Positions 1 through 9,035 of a DNA stretch of 64,000 bases are shown one piece after another. The position numbers were made by a program, and so were the translations under genes. Every line of letters begins with the position of its first letter. Position 1 is the stretch's first letter. The notes below the pieces were generated by a model, which did not search any database, was not told the origin of the DNA, and worked only from the letters and a program-made list of their open reading frames with translations. The stretch is from Polyangiaceae bacterium (lineage in GTDB: Bacteria; Myxococcota_A; Polyangia; Polyangiales; Polyangiaceae), in the NCBI GenBank assembly GCA_016719945.1, contig JADJYE010000006.1:457001-521000 (forward strand). The letters run 5' to 3'.

Positions 1-1
1 T

Positions 2-1912
2 CTCGAGATCGTGACCTCGGGCGGCAACGGCGGCGGCGGGGCGGGCGCGGGCAGCGAGGGCGGGGCGGGCGCGGGCAGCGAGGGCGGGGCGGGCGCGGGC
101 TTCGGGGACGGCGGCGCTGGAGGTAGCGGCGGCGCGACCCCGGAAGGCGGCGGCGGCGCGGCCTCGGGCCCCTATTGCGGCAACGGCGTCGTCGATGGCG
201 GCGACGTCTGCGACGACGGCAACGCCGACTCGGGCGACGGCTGCACGGGGACGTGCGACGCGATCGAGAGCGGGTTCGCGTGCCCGACCCCTGGCGCGCC
301 CTGCGTGTCGACGGTCGTCTGTGGCGACGGGAACATCACGGGCGCCGAGACGTGCGACGACGGCAACGACCTCGAGGGTGATGGCTGCGCAGGCGACTGC
401 ACCGTGGAGATGGGTTGGGTCTGCCTCGACGAGGGCGTGGCCTGCGAGGCAGCCGCGTGCGGCGATGGCCTGCTCGTCGGCGACGAAGAGTGTGAGGACG
501 ACGACGCTCCGCCCCAAGATGGAGACGGCTGCAGCGCCACCTGCCAGCTCGAGCCGGGGTACAAGTGCGACGTCCCGGGTCTGCCGTGCGAGCTGACGGT
601 GTGCGGCGACGGGGTCGCCGAGGGCAGCGAGCAGTGCGACGACGGAAACAACGACTTCGGCGACGGCTGTACTCCGCTCTTTTGCACCCGCGAGCCCGAC
701 TGCACCGGCAGCCCCGCGATGTCGTGTACGACCTCGTGCGGCGACGGGATCAAGCTGCCAGGCGGCACCGAGGAGTGTGAGGACGGCAACACCTCCGCCG
801 GCGACGGGTGCTCGCCGACCTGCACCGTCGAGCCGGGCTTCCAGTGTGGCCCCGTGGTCGTCGACCCGACCGAGCTGGTGTTGCCGATCGTGCTCCGAGA
901 CTTTCACGCGTCGCACCCCGACATGGAAGACTTCCTCGGGTCGGAGACCGGCATCGTCGCCACCTTCCTCGGCGCCGACGGAAAGCCCGTCTACTCGAAC
1001 CCCGGCGGTACGACCGCGACGACGAGCGGACAGGCCAACTTCGATCAGTGGTACCGCGACGTCGCGAACGTCAACACGACGGTGCTGCAGACGATCACGC
1101 TGGGTGAGCTGCCGTCCGGCGAGTTCCAGTTCAACGACTCGACCTTCTTCCCGCTCAACGGGATCGGCTTCGGGAACGAAGGCAACTCGAACAACTTCCA
1201 CTTCACGAGCGAGGTTCGCTACTGGTTCGAATACAAGGGCACCGAGCAGCTCAACTTCACCGGTGACGACGACGTCTGGGTGTTCATGAACAAGAAGCTC
1301 GCGGTCGACCTCGGCGGCGTCCACGGTGCGCAGAGCGGCGGCGTCACGTTGAACGCGGCAGCGGCCGCCAACTTCAACCTGACGATCGGCCAGGTCTACG
1401 AGATCGTGGTGTTCCAGGCGGAGCGTCACACCACCCAATCGAACTACCGCCTCACGCTCTCGAACTTCACGAACGCGCTCAGCAACTGCACGAGCTTTTG
1501 TGGGGACGGCATCAAGACCTCCGACGAGCAGTGCGACGACGGCTCGAATAACGGCGACGGCTACGGACAGTGCACGACCCTGTGCGTGCGCGGCCCGCAC
1601 TGTGGCGACGGTGAGCTGCAGTCGCCCATGGAGGAGTGCGACGACGGCATCAACCTCTCGCCGTACGGCGGGTGTGCGCCGGGCTGTCAGCTCGGCGGCT
1701 CGTGCGGCGACGGCGTCGTCGACAGCCTGTTCGGCGAGCAGTGCGACGATGGGGTCAACGATGGGGGCTACGGCGAGTGCGCGGCGGGCTGCGACCTCGG
1801 GGAGCGCTGCGGCGACGGCGTCGTGCAGTCACCGATGGAGGAGTGCGACGACGGCAACTCCAACGACGGCGACACCTGCCACAACGACTGCAGCGACAAC
1901 ATCGCGGGCTGA
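2..1912 (+). CDS. DUF4215 cysteine-rich repeat protein with fibro-slime domain (5' partial)
   Basis: Predicted surface or secreted protein. The reading frame is open to the left edge, and the first in-window start (GTG at 11) has no signal peptide after it, so the true N-terminus is probably outside. The order from position 11 is: a Gly-rich linker (about residues 1-52), several repeats of the CGDG..EECDDGN type (DUF4215, about 55-280), a fibro-slime/PA14-like beta domain (about 290-490) with the typical DDDVWVFMNKKLAVDLGG core, then four more CGDG repeats to the end. Known family role: these domains occur in exported proteins of myxobacteria and other bacteria with extracellular matrix; no substrate is known. 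It converges with the next gene with 13 bp between stops. The function of this particular protein is not established. Confidence 0.85.
   Translation, partial: LEIVTSGGNGGGGAGAGSEGGAGAGSEGGAGAGFGDGGAGGSGGATPEGGGGAASGPYCGNGVVDGGDVCDDGNADSGDGCTGTCDAIESGFACPTPGAPCVSTVVCGDGNITGAETCDDGNDLEGDGCAGDCTVEMGWVCLDEGVACEAAACGDGLLVGDEECEDDDAPPQDGDGCSATCQLEPGYKCDVPGLPCELTVCGDGVAEGSEQCDDGNNDFGDGCTPLFCTREPDCTGSPAMSCTTSCGDGIKLPGGTEECEDGNTSAGDGCSPTCTVEPGFQCGPVVVDPTELVLPIVLRDFHASHPDMEDFLGSETGIVATFLGADGKPVYSNPGGTTATTSGQANFDQWYRDVANVNTTVLQTITLGELPSGEFQFNDSTFFPLNGIGFGNEGNSNNFHFTSEVRYWFEYKGTEQLNFTGDDDVWVFMNKKLAVDLGGVHGAQSGGVTLNAAAAANFNLTIGQVYEIVVFQAERHTTQSNYRLTLSNFTNALSNCTSFCGDGIKTSDEQCDDGSNNGDGYGQCTTLCVRGPHCGDGELQSPMEECDDGINLSPYGGCAPGCQLGGSCGDGVVDSLFGEQCDDGVNDGGYGECAAGCDLGERCGDGVVQSPMEECDDGNSNDGDTCHNDCSDNIAG
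37..100 (+). repeat. 24-bp in-frame tandem repeat (about 2.7 copies)
   Basis: Copies at 37-60 and 61-84 are identical, and a 16-bp partial copy follows at 85-100. The unit encodes GGAGAGSE, so copy-number change would stay in frame and alter only the length of the Gly-rich linker. Confidence 0.85.
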
Positions 1913-1930
1913 CGCGCCGGGCGGGTCAGC
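1908..1930. terminator. Possible bidirectional terminator stem between convergent genes
   Basis: GCTGAC (1908-1913) and GTCAGC (1925-1930) form a 6-bp inverted repeat with an 11-nt GC-rich loop that overlaps both stop codons. There is no T-tract, so this is only a suggestion. Confidence 0.3.
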
Positions 1931-3617
1931 GCTCGATGACGAGGTACGACGACAGCACGATGTCGCCGGAGTCGTCGGGCGGGTCGCTGCCCCCGCGGAG
2001 GCCGCGGTACGAGAGCGTCGCCGTCTGTCCCGGCGTGACGCTCGCCGTGAGGTCCTCGACCCACGGCGTGACCTGCTGCCCAGGGCACCAGCCGCCGCGG
2101 CCGAACCACCACGTCCCGCCCTGGTTCGGCACCATGCCGTTCGTGTGCTGGGCGATGCAGGCGTCCTCGGTCCCGGCCTCCGGGAACTCGCGGAGGAAGG
2201 TCGCGCCGCCGACGGTGATCTCGTGCTGGTGGTTGCAGAACTCGGAGCAGCTCGCCGTCGCCGCGCCGTGCCCTGTCACCAGCGCATAGAGCGTCACCTT
2301 CGTCGCGTCGGACGGGATGGGCACGTCGATCGCAGGGTGCGCCGCGTTGTACCCGGCGTTGAACGGGCCGCCGGTCCATAGCGGGAAGACCTCTTGGGGG
2401 CGCGTCGCCTTGCCTCGGTTCGACAGGCGCAGCTCCATGCGCGTCGCCGTCGGCTGCGTGTTCCACTCGGGCGCGAAGTCCCACCTCAGGTGTTGGGCGC
2501 CGCCCCCCGCGAGGGTCGGGAGCATCGCCGAGGCGTCGACGACCCAGCGCGTCTCCCTGTGGTAGCTGGTGATGAAGCGGGCGATCTCGCGGTTTTGCCC
2601 GAGGTCGTCGGAGACCGCGAGCACCGCGAGGTAGTCCCAGGCGCCGCAGTTTCCGAACTCGATCGCGTCGGGGTCGGGGCACATCGACTCGATCTCGATC
2701 TCGAGGGTGTCGAAGGCGGCCATCTCTGAGGCGCTCGGCAAGATCACGTCCGCTTCGGCGAACTGCTCGAGGACCTCACCGTCCCACACGGTGATCACGG
2801 TCGCCTCCTCCGACTCGAGCCGCGCGTCGACCTTCGTCTGCGCGTCGACGTACGCCGCATCGTAGGCGGCGTACGCGAGGTTGGACCTCCACGGCCAGTA
2901 GCCTTGTTGCTGCAGGATCGAGCTGTAGCGGCCGACGTCGGCGAGGAAGCCGAGCCCGCGGATCTTCTGGCGCGGGTCGATGAGGAAGCCAGCGCGTCCG
3001 TGCCCAGCCAGCACGTCGCTCACCCAGCCGTCGAGGTCTTGGGCGCGGGTCGCGACCACGTGGAGCCGCTGGGCCCAGCGCTCGGCGTCGCCTGCGGGCA
3101 GGCTCGCGAGCAGGTCCTCGACGCGTCCCGCCATCGCGGAGACGCTCTCGGTCGCCGCGCCCTCGTCCGCTGCACGCGAGACGAAGAAGTAGTGGGCGTT
3201 GTCGGGCGAATTGTCGACGAGCTCGTCGAGGTCCCGCTCCCACAGGCTCGTGTCGTCCGTGTCGGAGACGACCAAGGTGTCGGGGATGAACACGTAGGAC
3301 TCGCAGCCCGAGAACGACTCGGCGAAGCGGTACGTGCTGCCGTCCAACAAGGGGAGCTCGAAGGCCGCGGCGGTCTCCCCGCGCCTGGAGCCGTAGGGGC
3401 CTTCGCTCCACGCGAGGACGGACCTGCCGAGCTCTTCGCAGACGACGGATGGGGAGGGCGGCTCGCCGCCGGAGCCCCCGGCCCCGCCCGTCGGGGCGCC
3501 CCCGGGCCCTCCGCCTGCGCCTCCTCCTCCGGCCAGGGGCGTGACGGTCTCGTCGACGCAGGCGGCGGTGAGCATGAGCGAAGCGAGCGCGAGGAGCGAA
3601 GCGGGAGGACGGCGCAC
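1926..3617 (-). CDS. PNGase F-like lipoprotein (peptide-N-glycosidase family)
   Basis: Predicted extracytoplasmic lipoprotein of 563 aa. The GTG start at 3617 was chosen because it gives a compact lipoprotein signal ending in LTAAC (Cys20); longer frames run into the divergent gene. After a Gly-rich linker (about 21-50) comes a thioredoxin-like alpha/beta region without CxxC (about 60-260), then a region resembling PNGase F (about 270-560). In the latter, CGAWDYLAVLAV may hold the catalytic Asp, and CSEFCNHQHEITVGG and GGTWWFGRGGWCPG match the C-terminal half. PNGase F enzymes cleave the Asn-linked GlcNAc of N-glycoproteins; activity here is inferred. It is divergent from the next gene with 61 bp between starts. 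Confidence 0.78.
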   Translation of the reverse strand: MRRPPASLLALASLMLTAACVDETVTPLAGGGGAGGGPGGAPTGGAGGSGGEPPSPSVVCEELGRSVLAWSEGPYGSRRGETAAAFELPLLDGSTYRFAESFSGCESYVFIPDTLVVSDTDDTSLWERDLDELVDNSPDNAHYFFVSRAADEGAATESVSAMAGRVEDLLASLPAGDAERWAQRLHVVATRAQDLDGWVSDVLAGHGRAGFLIDPRQKIRGLGFLADVGRYSSILQQQGYWPWRSNLAYAAYDAAYVDAQTKVDARLESEEATVITVWDGEVLEQFAEADVILPSASEMAAFDTLEIEIESMCPDPDAIEFGNCGAWDYLAVLAVSDDLGQNREIARFITSYHRETRWVVDASAMLPTLAGGGAQHLRWDFAPEWNTQPTATRMELRLSNRGKATRPQEVFPLWTGGPFNAGYNAAHPAIDVPIPSDATKVTLYALVTGHGAATASCSEFCNHQHEITVGGATFLREFPEAGTEDACIAQHTNGMVPNQGGTWWFGRGGWCPGQQVTPWVEDLTASVTPGQTATLSYRGLRGGSDPPDDSGDIVLSSYLVIER

Positions 3618-3678
3618 CCGGTCATGGTACTGCACCCGCGTGCCCCGCTGGGGCCTGCGAGCTGGTAAGAGTCGGGGT

Positions 3679-5100
3679 ATGGCAACGCGAACCGACGCGG
3701 CGAAGGACAAGCCCGACGACGCTGCCCCGGTGGTGGAGGCGGCCGAGCCGGCGTTCAAGCCTGCCCTGGTCAAGGAGGTCAAGCGCTCGGAAGGGGACGA
3801 GAAGCCGACGCCCTGGCGCTCCTATAAGGAGATCCTCGCGAAGCTCGCGCAGCGCCTGCTCGACGCTCAGCGGCCGCTGCGCATCCTGCAAGCCTTGCGC
3901 TGGCCGCAGTCCGTCGAGGAGCAGTTCAACCGCGCGAAGGCGCGTGAGCTGCCGGTCGTGTCGTACGAGCCCGACCTCGGCTTCGATCCGGACGGCAAGC
4001 GCGCCGAGCTGATCGAGATCGTACGGGACATCGATCGAGAGCTCGGCCCCAAGGACGACCTCGGGCGGATCCTGCGCGAGAGCGCCGAGGAGTACGTGCG
4101 GGTCGTGCAGATGCTCGAAGGGCGGGGCACGAGGAGGTTCTACGAGTCGTCGCGCAAGCTCTACGGCTCCGCCAAGGACCTGCTCCCCGACGGCAAGACG
4201 ACCGTCCGCGCGATGGGCCTGCAGCTGTACGAGCTGCTCACGACCATCGCGTGGGAGCGGCTATCGGCGAAGGGCGCGATGCTGGAGCCGCAGCGTCGAG
4301 ATATCGACGCGCAGACGGCTGCGTTGGTGCTGAACGAGCGGCTGAGCCGGTTCTTCGGCGAGACCACGGTCAGGGTCGAGGTCGACGACACCCTCGTCGC
4401 CGACGCCGCCGCGGGCAGCGACTACGTGAAGATCCGGAGCGGCGCGACCTTCTCGGCCCGCGACGTCGACATCCTCGAGGTCCACGAGGGCTGGGTGCAC
4501 CTCGCGACGAGCCTCAACGGGCTGGCACAGCCGGTCGCTCGCTGGCTGGCGAAGGGACCGCCCCGGACCGCCGCCGTACAGGAGGGGCTCGCCGCCCTGC
4601 TCGAGATCCTCACCTTCAGGAGCACCCCCCGGCGCGCGAAGAAGCTCAACGATCGCCTGCTCGCGGTCGACAAGGCCGAGGACGGCGCGAGCTTCCTCGA
4701 CGTGCACGAGTGGTACCGGACCGAGGGGTATGAGGCCGAGGAGTGCTTCCAGGCCACCATGCGCATCTTCCGCGGCGGCACCGTCGACGGCGGCGCGCCC
4801 TTCACGAAGGACGCGTGCTACTCGAAGGGCATCGTGCTCAACCAGGCGTTCATGCTCGCCGCGCTACAGCACGATCGCTCGGAGCTGATCCCGTTCCTCT
4901 TCGTCGGGAAGGTCGCGCACGAAGATGTCCCGGTGCTCTATCAGCACGTCAGCGATGGCATCGTGAAGCCTCCACCGTTCATGCCCCCGCTGTTCGAGGA
5001 CATGAACGGGCTCGCGGTCTGGCTGTCGTACTCGTCGTTCTTCTCGACGCTGTGCAACAAATCCATCGTCGAGCACTACGCGAGCTCGATGCGGCGCTGA
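3679..5100 (+). CDS. MATCAP-like / DUF1704 family metallopeptidase (QEGLA motif protein)
   Basis: Protein of 473 aa starting at ATG 3679; an upstream extension would overlap the divergent lipoprotein start. The motif HEGWVH (residues 269-274) is the HExxxH zinc site of this family, and VQEGLAALLEI (QEGLA at 301-305) is the signature behind the older name 'flavohemoglobin expression-modulating QEGLA motif protein'. Eukaryotic relatives (MATCAP/KIAA0895) are tyrosine carboxypeptidases acting on tubulin; the bacterial substrate is unknown. The charged N-terminal 45 residues look disordered, and there is no signal peptide, so it should be cytoplasmic. Confidence 0.85.
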   Translation: MATRTDAAKDKPDDAAPVVEAAEPAFKPALVKEVKRSEGDEKPTPWRSYKEILAKLAQRLLDAQRPLRILQALRWPQSVEEQFNRAKARELPVVSYEPDLGFDPDGKRAELIEIVRDIDRELGPKDDLGRILRESAEEYVRVVQMLEGRGTRRFYESSRKLYGSAKDLLPDGKTTVRAMGLQLYELLTTIAWERLSAKGAMLEPQRRDIDAQTAALVLNERLSRFFGETTVRVEVDDTLVADAAAGSDYVKIRSGATFSARDVDILEVHEGWVHLATSLNGLAQPVARWLAKGPPRTAAVQEGLAALLEILTFRSTPRRAKKLNDRLLAVDKAEDGASFLDVHEWYRTEGYEAEECFQATMRIFRGGTVDGGAPFTKDACYSKGIVLNQAFMLAALQHDRSELIPFLFVGKVAHEDVPVLYQHVSDGIVKPPPFMPPLFEDMNGLAVWLSYSSFFSTLCNKSIVEHYASSMRR

Positions 5101-5120
5101 CTCGCTGCGGCGCGACTCGG

Positions 5121-5143
5121 CGCGGCGCTGACTCAGCGCCGCG
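5121..5143. terminator. GC-rich hairpin between convergent genes
   Basis: CGCGGCGC (5121-5128) and GCGCCGCG (5136-5143) form a perfect 8-bp stem with a 7-nt loop. It lies 20 bp after the stop of the DUF1704 gene and 6 bp before the stop of the minus-strand gene. It lacks a T-tract. Confidence 0.45.
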
Positions 5144-5149
5144 GCCCCC

Positions 5150-5536
5150 TCAGTTCACCGAATGCGCAGCGCCGTTCGACGGAGCGTGCACGGTCTCTGC
5201 CTTCTCGCGCTTCGCCTGCTGACGCTCGACCTCACGGTTCATCGTGCCCCGCAGCGTCTTGCCCCACATGCGGAAGTCTCCGAGGAGCGACCAGAGCGGG
5301 TACTTGAACGTCGCAGGGCGGTTGCCCTCCACGATGAAGTGGCCGATCCACGCGGGGCCGTAGCCAACGACCAGCGCGAGCGGCAAGAGGCCGGGCTTGC
5401 GCTTGACCAGGGCGTAGCCGGCCGTCGCGACGGCCGCCGAGGTGCCCAAGAAGTGCAGTAGCCGGTTCGTCTTGTTCTGGTGCTCGAGGACGTAGAACGG
5501 CCAGAACTCTTCGAAGGACTGGAAACGATCGCTCAT
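5150..5536 (-). CDS. Mpo1-like (DUF962) membrane protein
   Basis: A 128-aa protein matching the DUF962/Mpo1 family over most of its length. It begins with a short FxxFWPFYVLEHQNKTNRLLHFLGT segment with the family's conserved histidines and continues with YGPAWIGHFIVEGNRPATFKYP. Two hydrophobic stretches (about residues 30-45 and 50-70) suggest a small integral membrane protein. Yeast Mpo1 is an Fe(II)-dependent dioxygenase that alpha-oxidises 2-hydroxy fatty acids; the same chemistry here is inference from the family. It lies next to an enoyl-CoA hydratase gene on the same strand (59 bp), compatible with a lipid role. Confidence 0.85.
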   Translation of the reverse strand: MSDRFQSFEEFWPFYVLEHQNKTNRLLHFLGTSAAVATAGYALVKRKPGLLPLALVVGYGPAWIGHFIVEGNRPATFKYPLWSLLGDFRMWGKTLRGTMNREVERQQAKREKAETVHAPSNGAAHSVN

Positions 5537-5595
5537 GGTCGACTCCTAGCGCGACAGCTTGTTCCAAACTCAGCCCCTCGCCAAGGGGCGGATCG

Positions 5596-6387
5596 CTACT
5601 TCCCTGAGAACGTGGCCTTGCGCTTCTCGACGTAGGCGGCCAGCCCTTCCTTGGCGTCTTGGCTCGCGAACAGCTCGGCCTGCAGCTCACGCTCGAGCGC
5701 GAGCCCTTGCTCGAGCCCCACCTCGAGGCCCGTCGCGACGGCGCGCTTGATGGCCCCGACCGCGAGCGTCGCCTTGCCCGGCCGCGTGAACCGGCGGGCG
5801 TAGTCCATCGCCTTCTTCATGAAGTCGGCGTTCGACTCGGCGTCCCAGGTCTCGTGGACGAGCCCCATGGCCTTGCCCTCCTCGTGCTCGAACGTGGCAC
5901 CTTCGCACATCAGCTGTAGGGCCTTCGAGCGACCGAGCAGGCGCGCGAGGCGCTGGGTGCCCCCGGTGCCTGGTAGGACCCCCAGCGCGACCTCCGGGAG
6001 CCCCATCTTCCCGGAGCCGCGGCGTGCCACGCGGAGATCACAGGCGAGCGCGATCTCGAGCCCGCCGCCGACGCAATGCCCGTTGATGGCGGCGACGACC
6101 AGCTTGGGCGTGTGCTCGAGGCGCAGGAGCGTCTCGTTCGCGTGGAGGCAAAAGTAGTATTTGAAGTTGGCGTCGGCCTCTTTGAGCATGTTGATGTTGG
6201 CGCCGGCGCAGAAGAAGCGCTCGCCGTGCCCGGTGATGACGATCACCTGGACGTCGGGGTCGAACCTCGCCTCGAGGATCGCCGCGTCGAGGTCCTTCAT
6301 CATCTCGAACGTGTAGCCGTTAAAGGGAGGATCGTTCAGGGTGATGAGCGCCACCCCCGCGGAGGTCTGATAGTCGACGAGTCCCAT
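5596..6387 (-). CDS. Enoyl-CoA hydratase/isomerase family protein
   Basis: A 263-aa crotonase-fold enzyme. The ATG at 6387 was chosen because the family starts there (MGLVDYQTSAGVALITLNDPP) and upstream sequence is not conserved. The CoA-binding and oxyanion regions are visible (FCAGANI, GHCVGGGLEIALACDLR), as is PEVALGVLPGTGGTQRL. Both catalytic glutamates expected of a hydratase (in GGGLEI and LPEVALG) are present, so an active enoyl-CoA hydratase is likely. It is divergent from the ACP-ketosynthase operon with 172 bp between starts, so it could supply or process acyl chains for it; that link is inference. Confidence 0.9.
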   Translation of the reverse strand: MGLVDYQTSAGVALITLNDPPFNGYTFEMMKDLDAAILEARFDPDVQVIVITGHGERFFCAGANINMLKEADANFKYYFCLHANETLLRLEHTPKLVVAAINGHCVGGGLEIALACDLRVARRGSGKMGLPEVALGVLPGTGGTQRLARLLGRSKALQLMCEGATFEHEEGKAMGLVHETWDAESNADFMKKAMDYARRFTRPGKATLAVGAIKRAVATGLEVGLEQGLALERELQAELFASQDAKEGLAAYVEKRKATFSGK

Positions 6388-6559
6388 GGGCTTGGTGCGG
6401 CAGTGGAGCACACCTTCGACGTTTTGGCGCGAGCGCCCGCAGCCCAACGCGACAACTTCGTGCCGGACGTGGTATGAGCTAGGGCTGCTTGGCGTAGGAA
6501 AAGCGGGGCTCCAGGGCCGAGCGTCGGTCCCTGCGGGCGTTCCCGGGAGGCGATTGACC

Positions 6560-6856
6560 GTGAATGCGAACGAAGTGCGCGTCGCTCTCAAAGAAGTGAT
6601 GATCGAGGAGCTCAACCTGGCCGGGAAGAAGCCCGACGACATCGCCGACGACGCGCCGCTGTTCGGGGCCGGGCTCGGGCTCGACTCGCTCGACGCTCTG
6701 CAGCTGGCGATGGTCGTAGAAGAGAAATTTGCGGTGAAGGTGCCCGAGGGGGCGCCGGCGCGGAAGATCTTCGCGTCGGTGAACGCCCTCGTCGCTCACA
6801 TCGTCGAGCAGCGGGCGGCGACGGCAGACAAAGCTTCGGAGGCCGGGCGGGGCTGA
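6560..6856 (+). CDS. Acyl carrier protein
   Basis: A 98-aa carrier protein starting at GTG 6560. The phosphopantetheine attachment motif LGLDSLDALQL is intact, with Ser43 as the modification site, in the acidic four-helix context of ACPs. It is longer than housekeeping ACPs (about 78 aa) because of a C-terminal tail (ATADKASEAGRG). One base separates its stop from the next start, so it is surely co-translated with the ketosynthase operon and is probably a dedicated ACP rather than the housekeeping AcpP. No ATG start is in frame near the conserved part. Confidence 0.9.
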   Translation: MNANEVRVALKEVMIEELNLAGKKPDDIADDAPLFGAGLGLDSLDALQLAMVVEEKFAVKVPEGAPARKIFASVNALVAHIVEQRAATADKASEAGRG

Positions 6857-6857
6857 C

Positions 6858-9035
6858 GTGGCGCGCATCGTCGTCACGGGCTTGGGGATGATCTCGCCCC
6901 TCGGCGGAGATCTCTCGTCGTCGATGCGTGCCCTGTTCGAAGGGCGACGTGGAGTCGGCCCGCTGACGTTGTTCTCGCTGCCGGGGGCGCGCTCGTCGCT
7001 CGCGGCCGAGGCGAAGGGCCTCGAGCAGGGCGACGTCGCTGCGCGCACCGACGCCCTCGCCGTGCAGGCCGCTCGCGAGGCGCTCGCCCACGCGGGAATC
7101 CGCCCCGTCGAGCACCCGACGCACCTCGTCGTCGGCGGCACCACCGCCGGGATGTTCGAGACCGAGGAGTTGCTGACGCAGCTCGGAAACGTCGACCTCA
7201 CCGCGGCGCTCGAGGTCCGCCTGCGCACGCACCCGCTCTCGTCGACGGCCGATCGGCTGAGCGAGCAGCTCGGGCCGTTCGCCGCCGCGCGGACGGTGTG
7301 CTGCGCCTGCACGAGCGGCGTGGCGGCGATCGCGCTCGCGCTGTCGTGGATACGCACCGGCCGCGCCGAGCGGGTGCTGGCAGGCGGGGCCGACGCCCTG
7401 TGTCGCCTCACGTACAGCGGGTTCGGGTGCCTGGCGGTCCTCGACCCCGCCGAGTGCCGGCCGTTCGGCAAGGATCGCGCCGGGTTGAACCTCGGAGAGG
7501 GCGCGGGGTTCCTGGTGCTCGAACGCGACGACGTCGCGGCGGCGCGCGGGGCCACCGTGTTCGGCGAGATCGCGGGCGTGGCGCTCGCGGGGGAGGCCCA
7601 TCACATCACCAACCCCGAGCCGACCGGCAAGACCGCCGCGCGGGTCATGCGGCGCGCGCTCGAGTCGGCGCAGCTGTCCCCCGCTGACGTCGCGTACGTC
7701 AACGCGCACGGCACCGCGACGCCTCACAACGACGCCGCGGAGTCGGCTGCGATTCGGGCGTGCTTTGGTGATGCGCGACCCCGCGTCTCGTCCTCGAAGG
7801 GCCAGATCGGGCACACCCTCGGCGCCGCGGGCGCGATCGAGGCGGTCATCTGCGTCGAGGCCATCCGCACCCGGCGTCTGCCGCCGACCATCGGGACCTC
7901 GCTCCCGGAGCCATCGTTCGACATCGATCACGTGTGGTCGACCGAGGAGGTCGCGGCGCCGTTCTTCGCGATGTCGAACTCGTTCGGCTTCGGCGGGACC
8001 GGGGGCAGCGTGGTGGTCGCGCCGGCGGGCGCGTCGAAGCCCGTATCGGTCGGGGGCGCTGCGCTCGTCGTCTCCGGGGTCGCCGTCGTCGCTTGCGGCC
8101 AGCTCCTCGAGGGACGTGACGTCGCCTCTCTGCTCGCCACGACCCGCGGCGACGGCGCCGCGCCCGCCGCCGCGGGTGATCCGACGGCGTGGCTCGACGC
8201 CGGCAAGGCGCGACGCATGGACCGCGCGGGCAAGCTGAGCGCCGCGGTGATCGGCGCGGCGCTGCGCGACGCCGACCAAGACGCGTCTGCGCTCGATCGC
8301 ACCGACTCGGCGGCCATCAGCGGCACCGCGTTCGGCAACGTCGACGGCTCGATGCGCTTCATGAAGCGCGTTCTGGACAAAGGCGCGGCGATGGCGAGCC
8401 CCGCCGACTTTCCCAACCTCGTGCCCTCGTCGCCCGTCAGTCACGCCGCGATCTATTGGGGGCTCGGCGGGCCCGCGCTGGCGACCCCCGATCTCAGCGC
8501 GACCGCCGAGGCCGCCGCAGCCACAGGGATGGACCTGGTCGCGGCGGGGCTCTCGAGCTCGGCCGTCGTCGGCAGCGTGGAGGAGGTGAGCCAGCTGGCC
8601 GAGCGTGTGCTCGCGCCGCTGCTCGGGGTGCGAACGGTCGCCGCTCACTCCGAAGGCGCGAGCGCGCTCGTGATCGAGTCGGCCGACGCGGCGCGCGCGC
8701 GCGGCAAGACGCCGCTTTGTCGGGTGACCGCCTGGCTCACCGCGCGAGGCGAGCTGCCGGTCGCCTCGCTGCCGTCCCCTGGCGACGGGGCGCGCGTCGT
8801 CGCGGAGCCGGCGGTCGACGTCTCGCGTCGCCTCGACAGCTCCGCCTGGGCAGCGGTCCCTCGGCTCACGAGCTCGGCGGCGGCCGGCGATCACGTCGGC
8901 CTCGGCGGCGTCGCGCTCGCGGCCGCTGCGGCGCTCGTGGCGAGCGGCGGAGCGAAATCTGTGCTGGTGGTCGGCGAGGCGCCCGATCGCGCGTACGCGT
9001 TCTTGCTCGAGCCCTGCCTCGGTCCGGCACCGTGA
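6858..9035 (+). CDS. Tandem beta-ketoacyl synthase: active KS followed by a KS-like half without catalytic Cys
   Basis: A 725-aa protein. The N-terminal half (1 to about 390) is a FabF-like ketosynthase with a complete triad: Cys151 in CACTSGV, His284 in NAHGTAT and His319 in GQIGHTLGAAG. The C-terminal half (about 395-725) again looks KS-like (ISGTAFGNVDGSMRFM, FPNLVPSSPVSHAAIYWGL, HSEGASALVIES), but where the Cys should be it reads ATPDLSATAEAAA. It therefore resembles an active KS fused to a chain-length-factor-type subunit. It is the second gene of an ACP-KS-lipoprotein-KS operon, and its stop overlaps the next start (GTGA). The product is unknown. Confidence 0.85.
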   Translation: MARIVVTGLGMISPLGGDLSSSMRALFEGRRGVGPLTLFSLPGARSSLAAEAKGLEQGDVAARTDALAVQAAREALAHAGIRPVEHPTHLVVGGTTAGMFETEELLTQLGNVDLTAALEVRLRTHPLSSTADRLSEQLGPFAAARTVCCACTSGVAAIALALSWIRTGRAERVLAGGADALCRLTYSGFGCLAVLDPAECRPFGKDRAGLNLGEGAGFLVLERDDVAAARGATVFGEIAGVALAGEAHHITNPEPTGKTAARVMRRALESAQLSPADVAYVNAHGTATPHNDAAESAAIRACFGDARPRVSSSKGQIGHTLGAAGAIEAVICVEAIRTRRLPPTIGTSLPEPSFDIDHVWSTEEVAAPFFAMSNSFGFGGTGGSVVVAPAGASKPVSVGGAALVVSGVAVVACGQLLEGRDVASLLATTRGDGAAPAAAGDPTAWLDAGKARRMDRAGKLSAAVIGAALRDADQDASALDRTDSAAISGTAFGNVDGSMRFMKRVLDKGAAMASPADFPNLVPSSPVSHAAIYWGLGGPALATPDLSATAEAAAATGMDLVAAGLSSSAVVGSVEEVSQLAERVLAPLLGVRTVAAHSEGASALVIESADAARARGKTPLCRVTAWLTARGELPVASLPSPGDGARVVAEPAVDVSRRLDSSAWAAVPRLTSSAAAGDHVGLGGVALAAAAALVASGGAKSVLVVGEAPDRAYAFLLEPCLGPAP

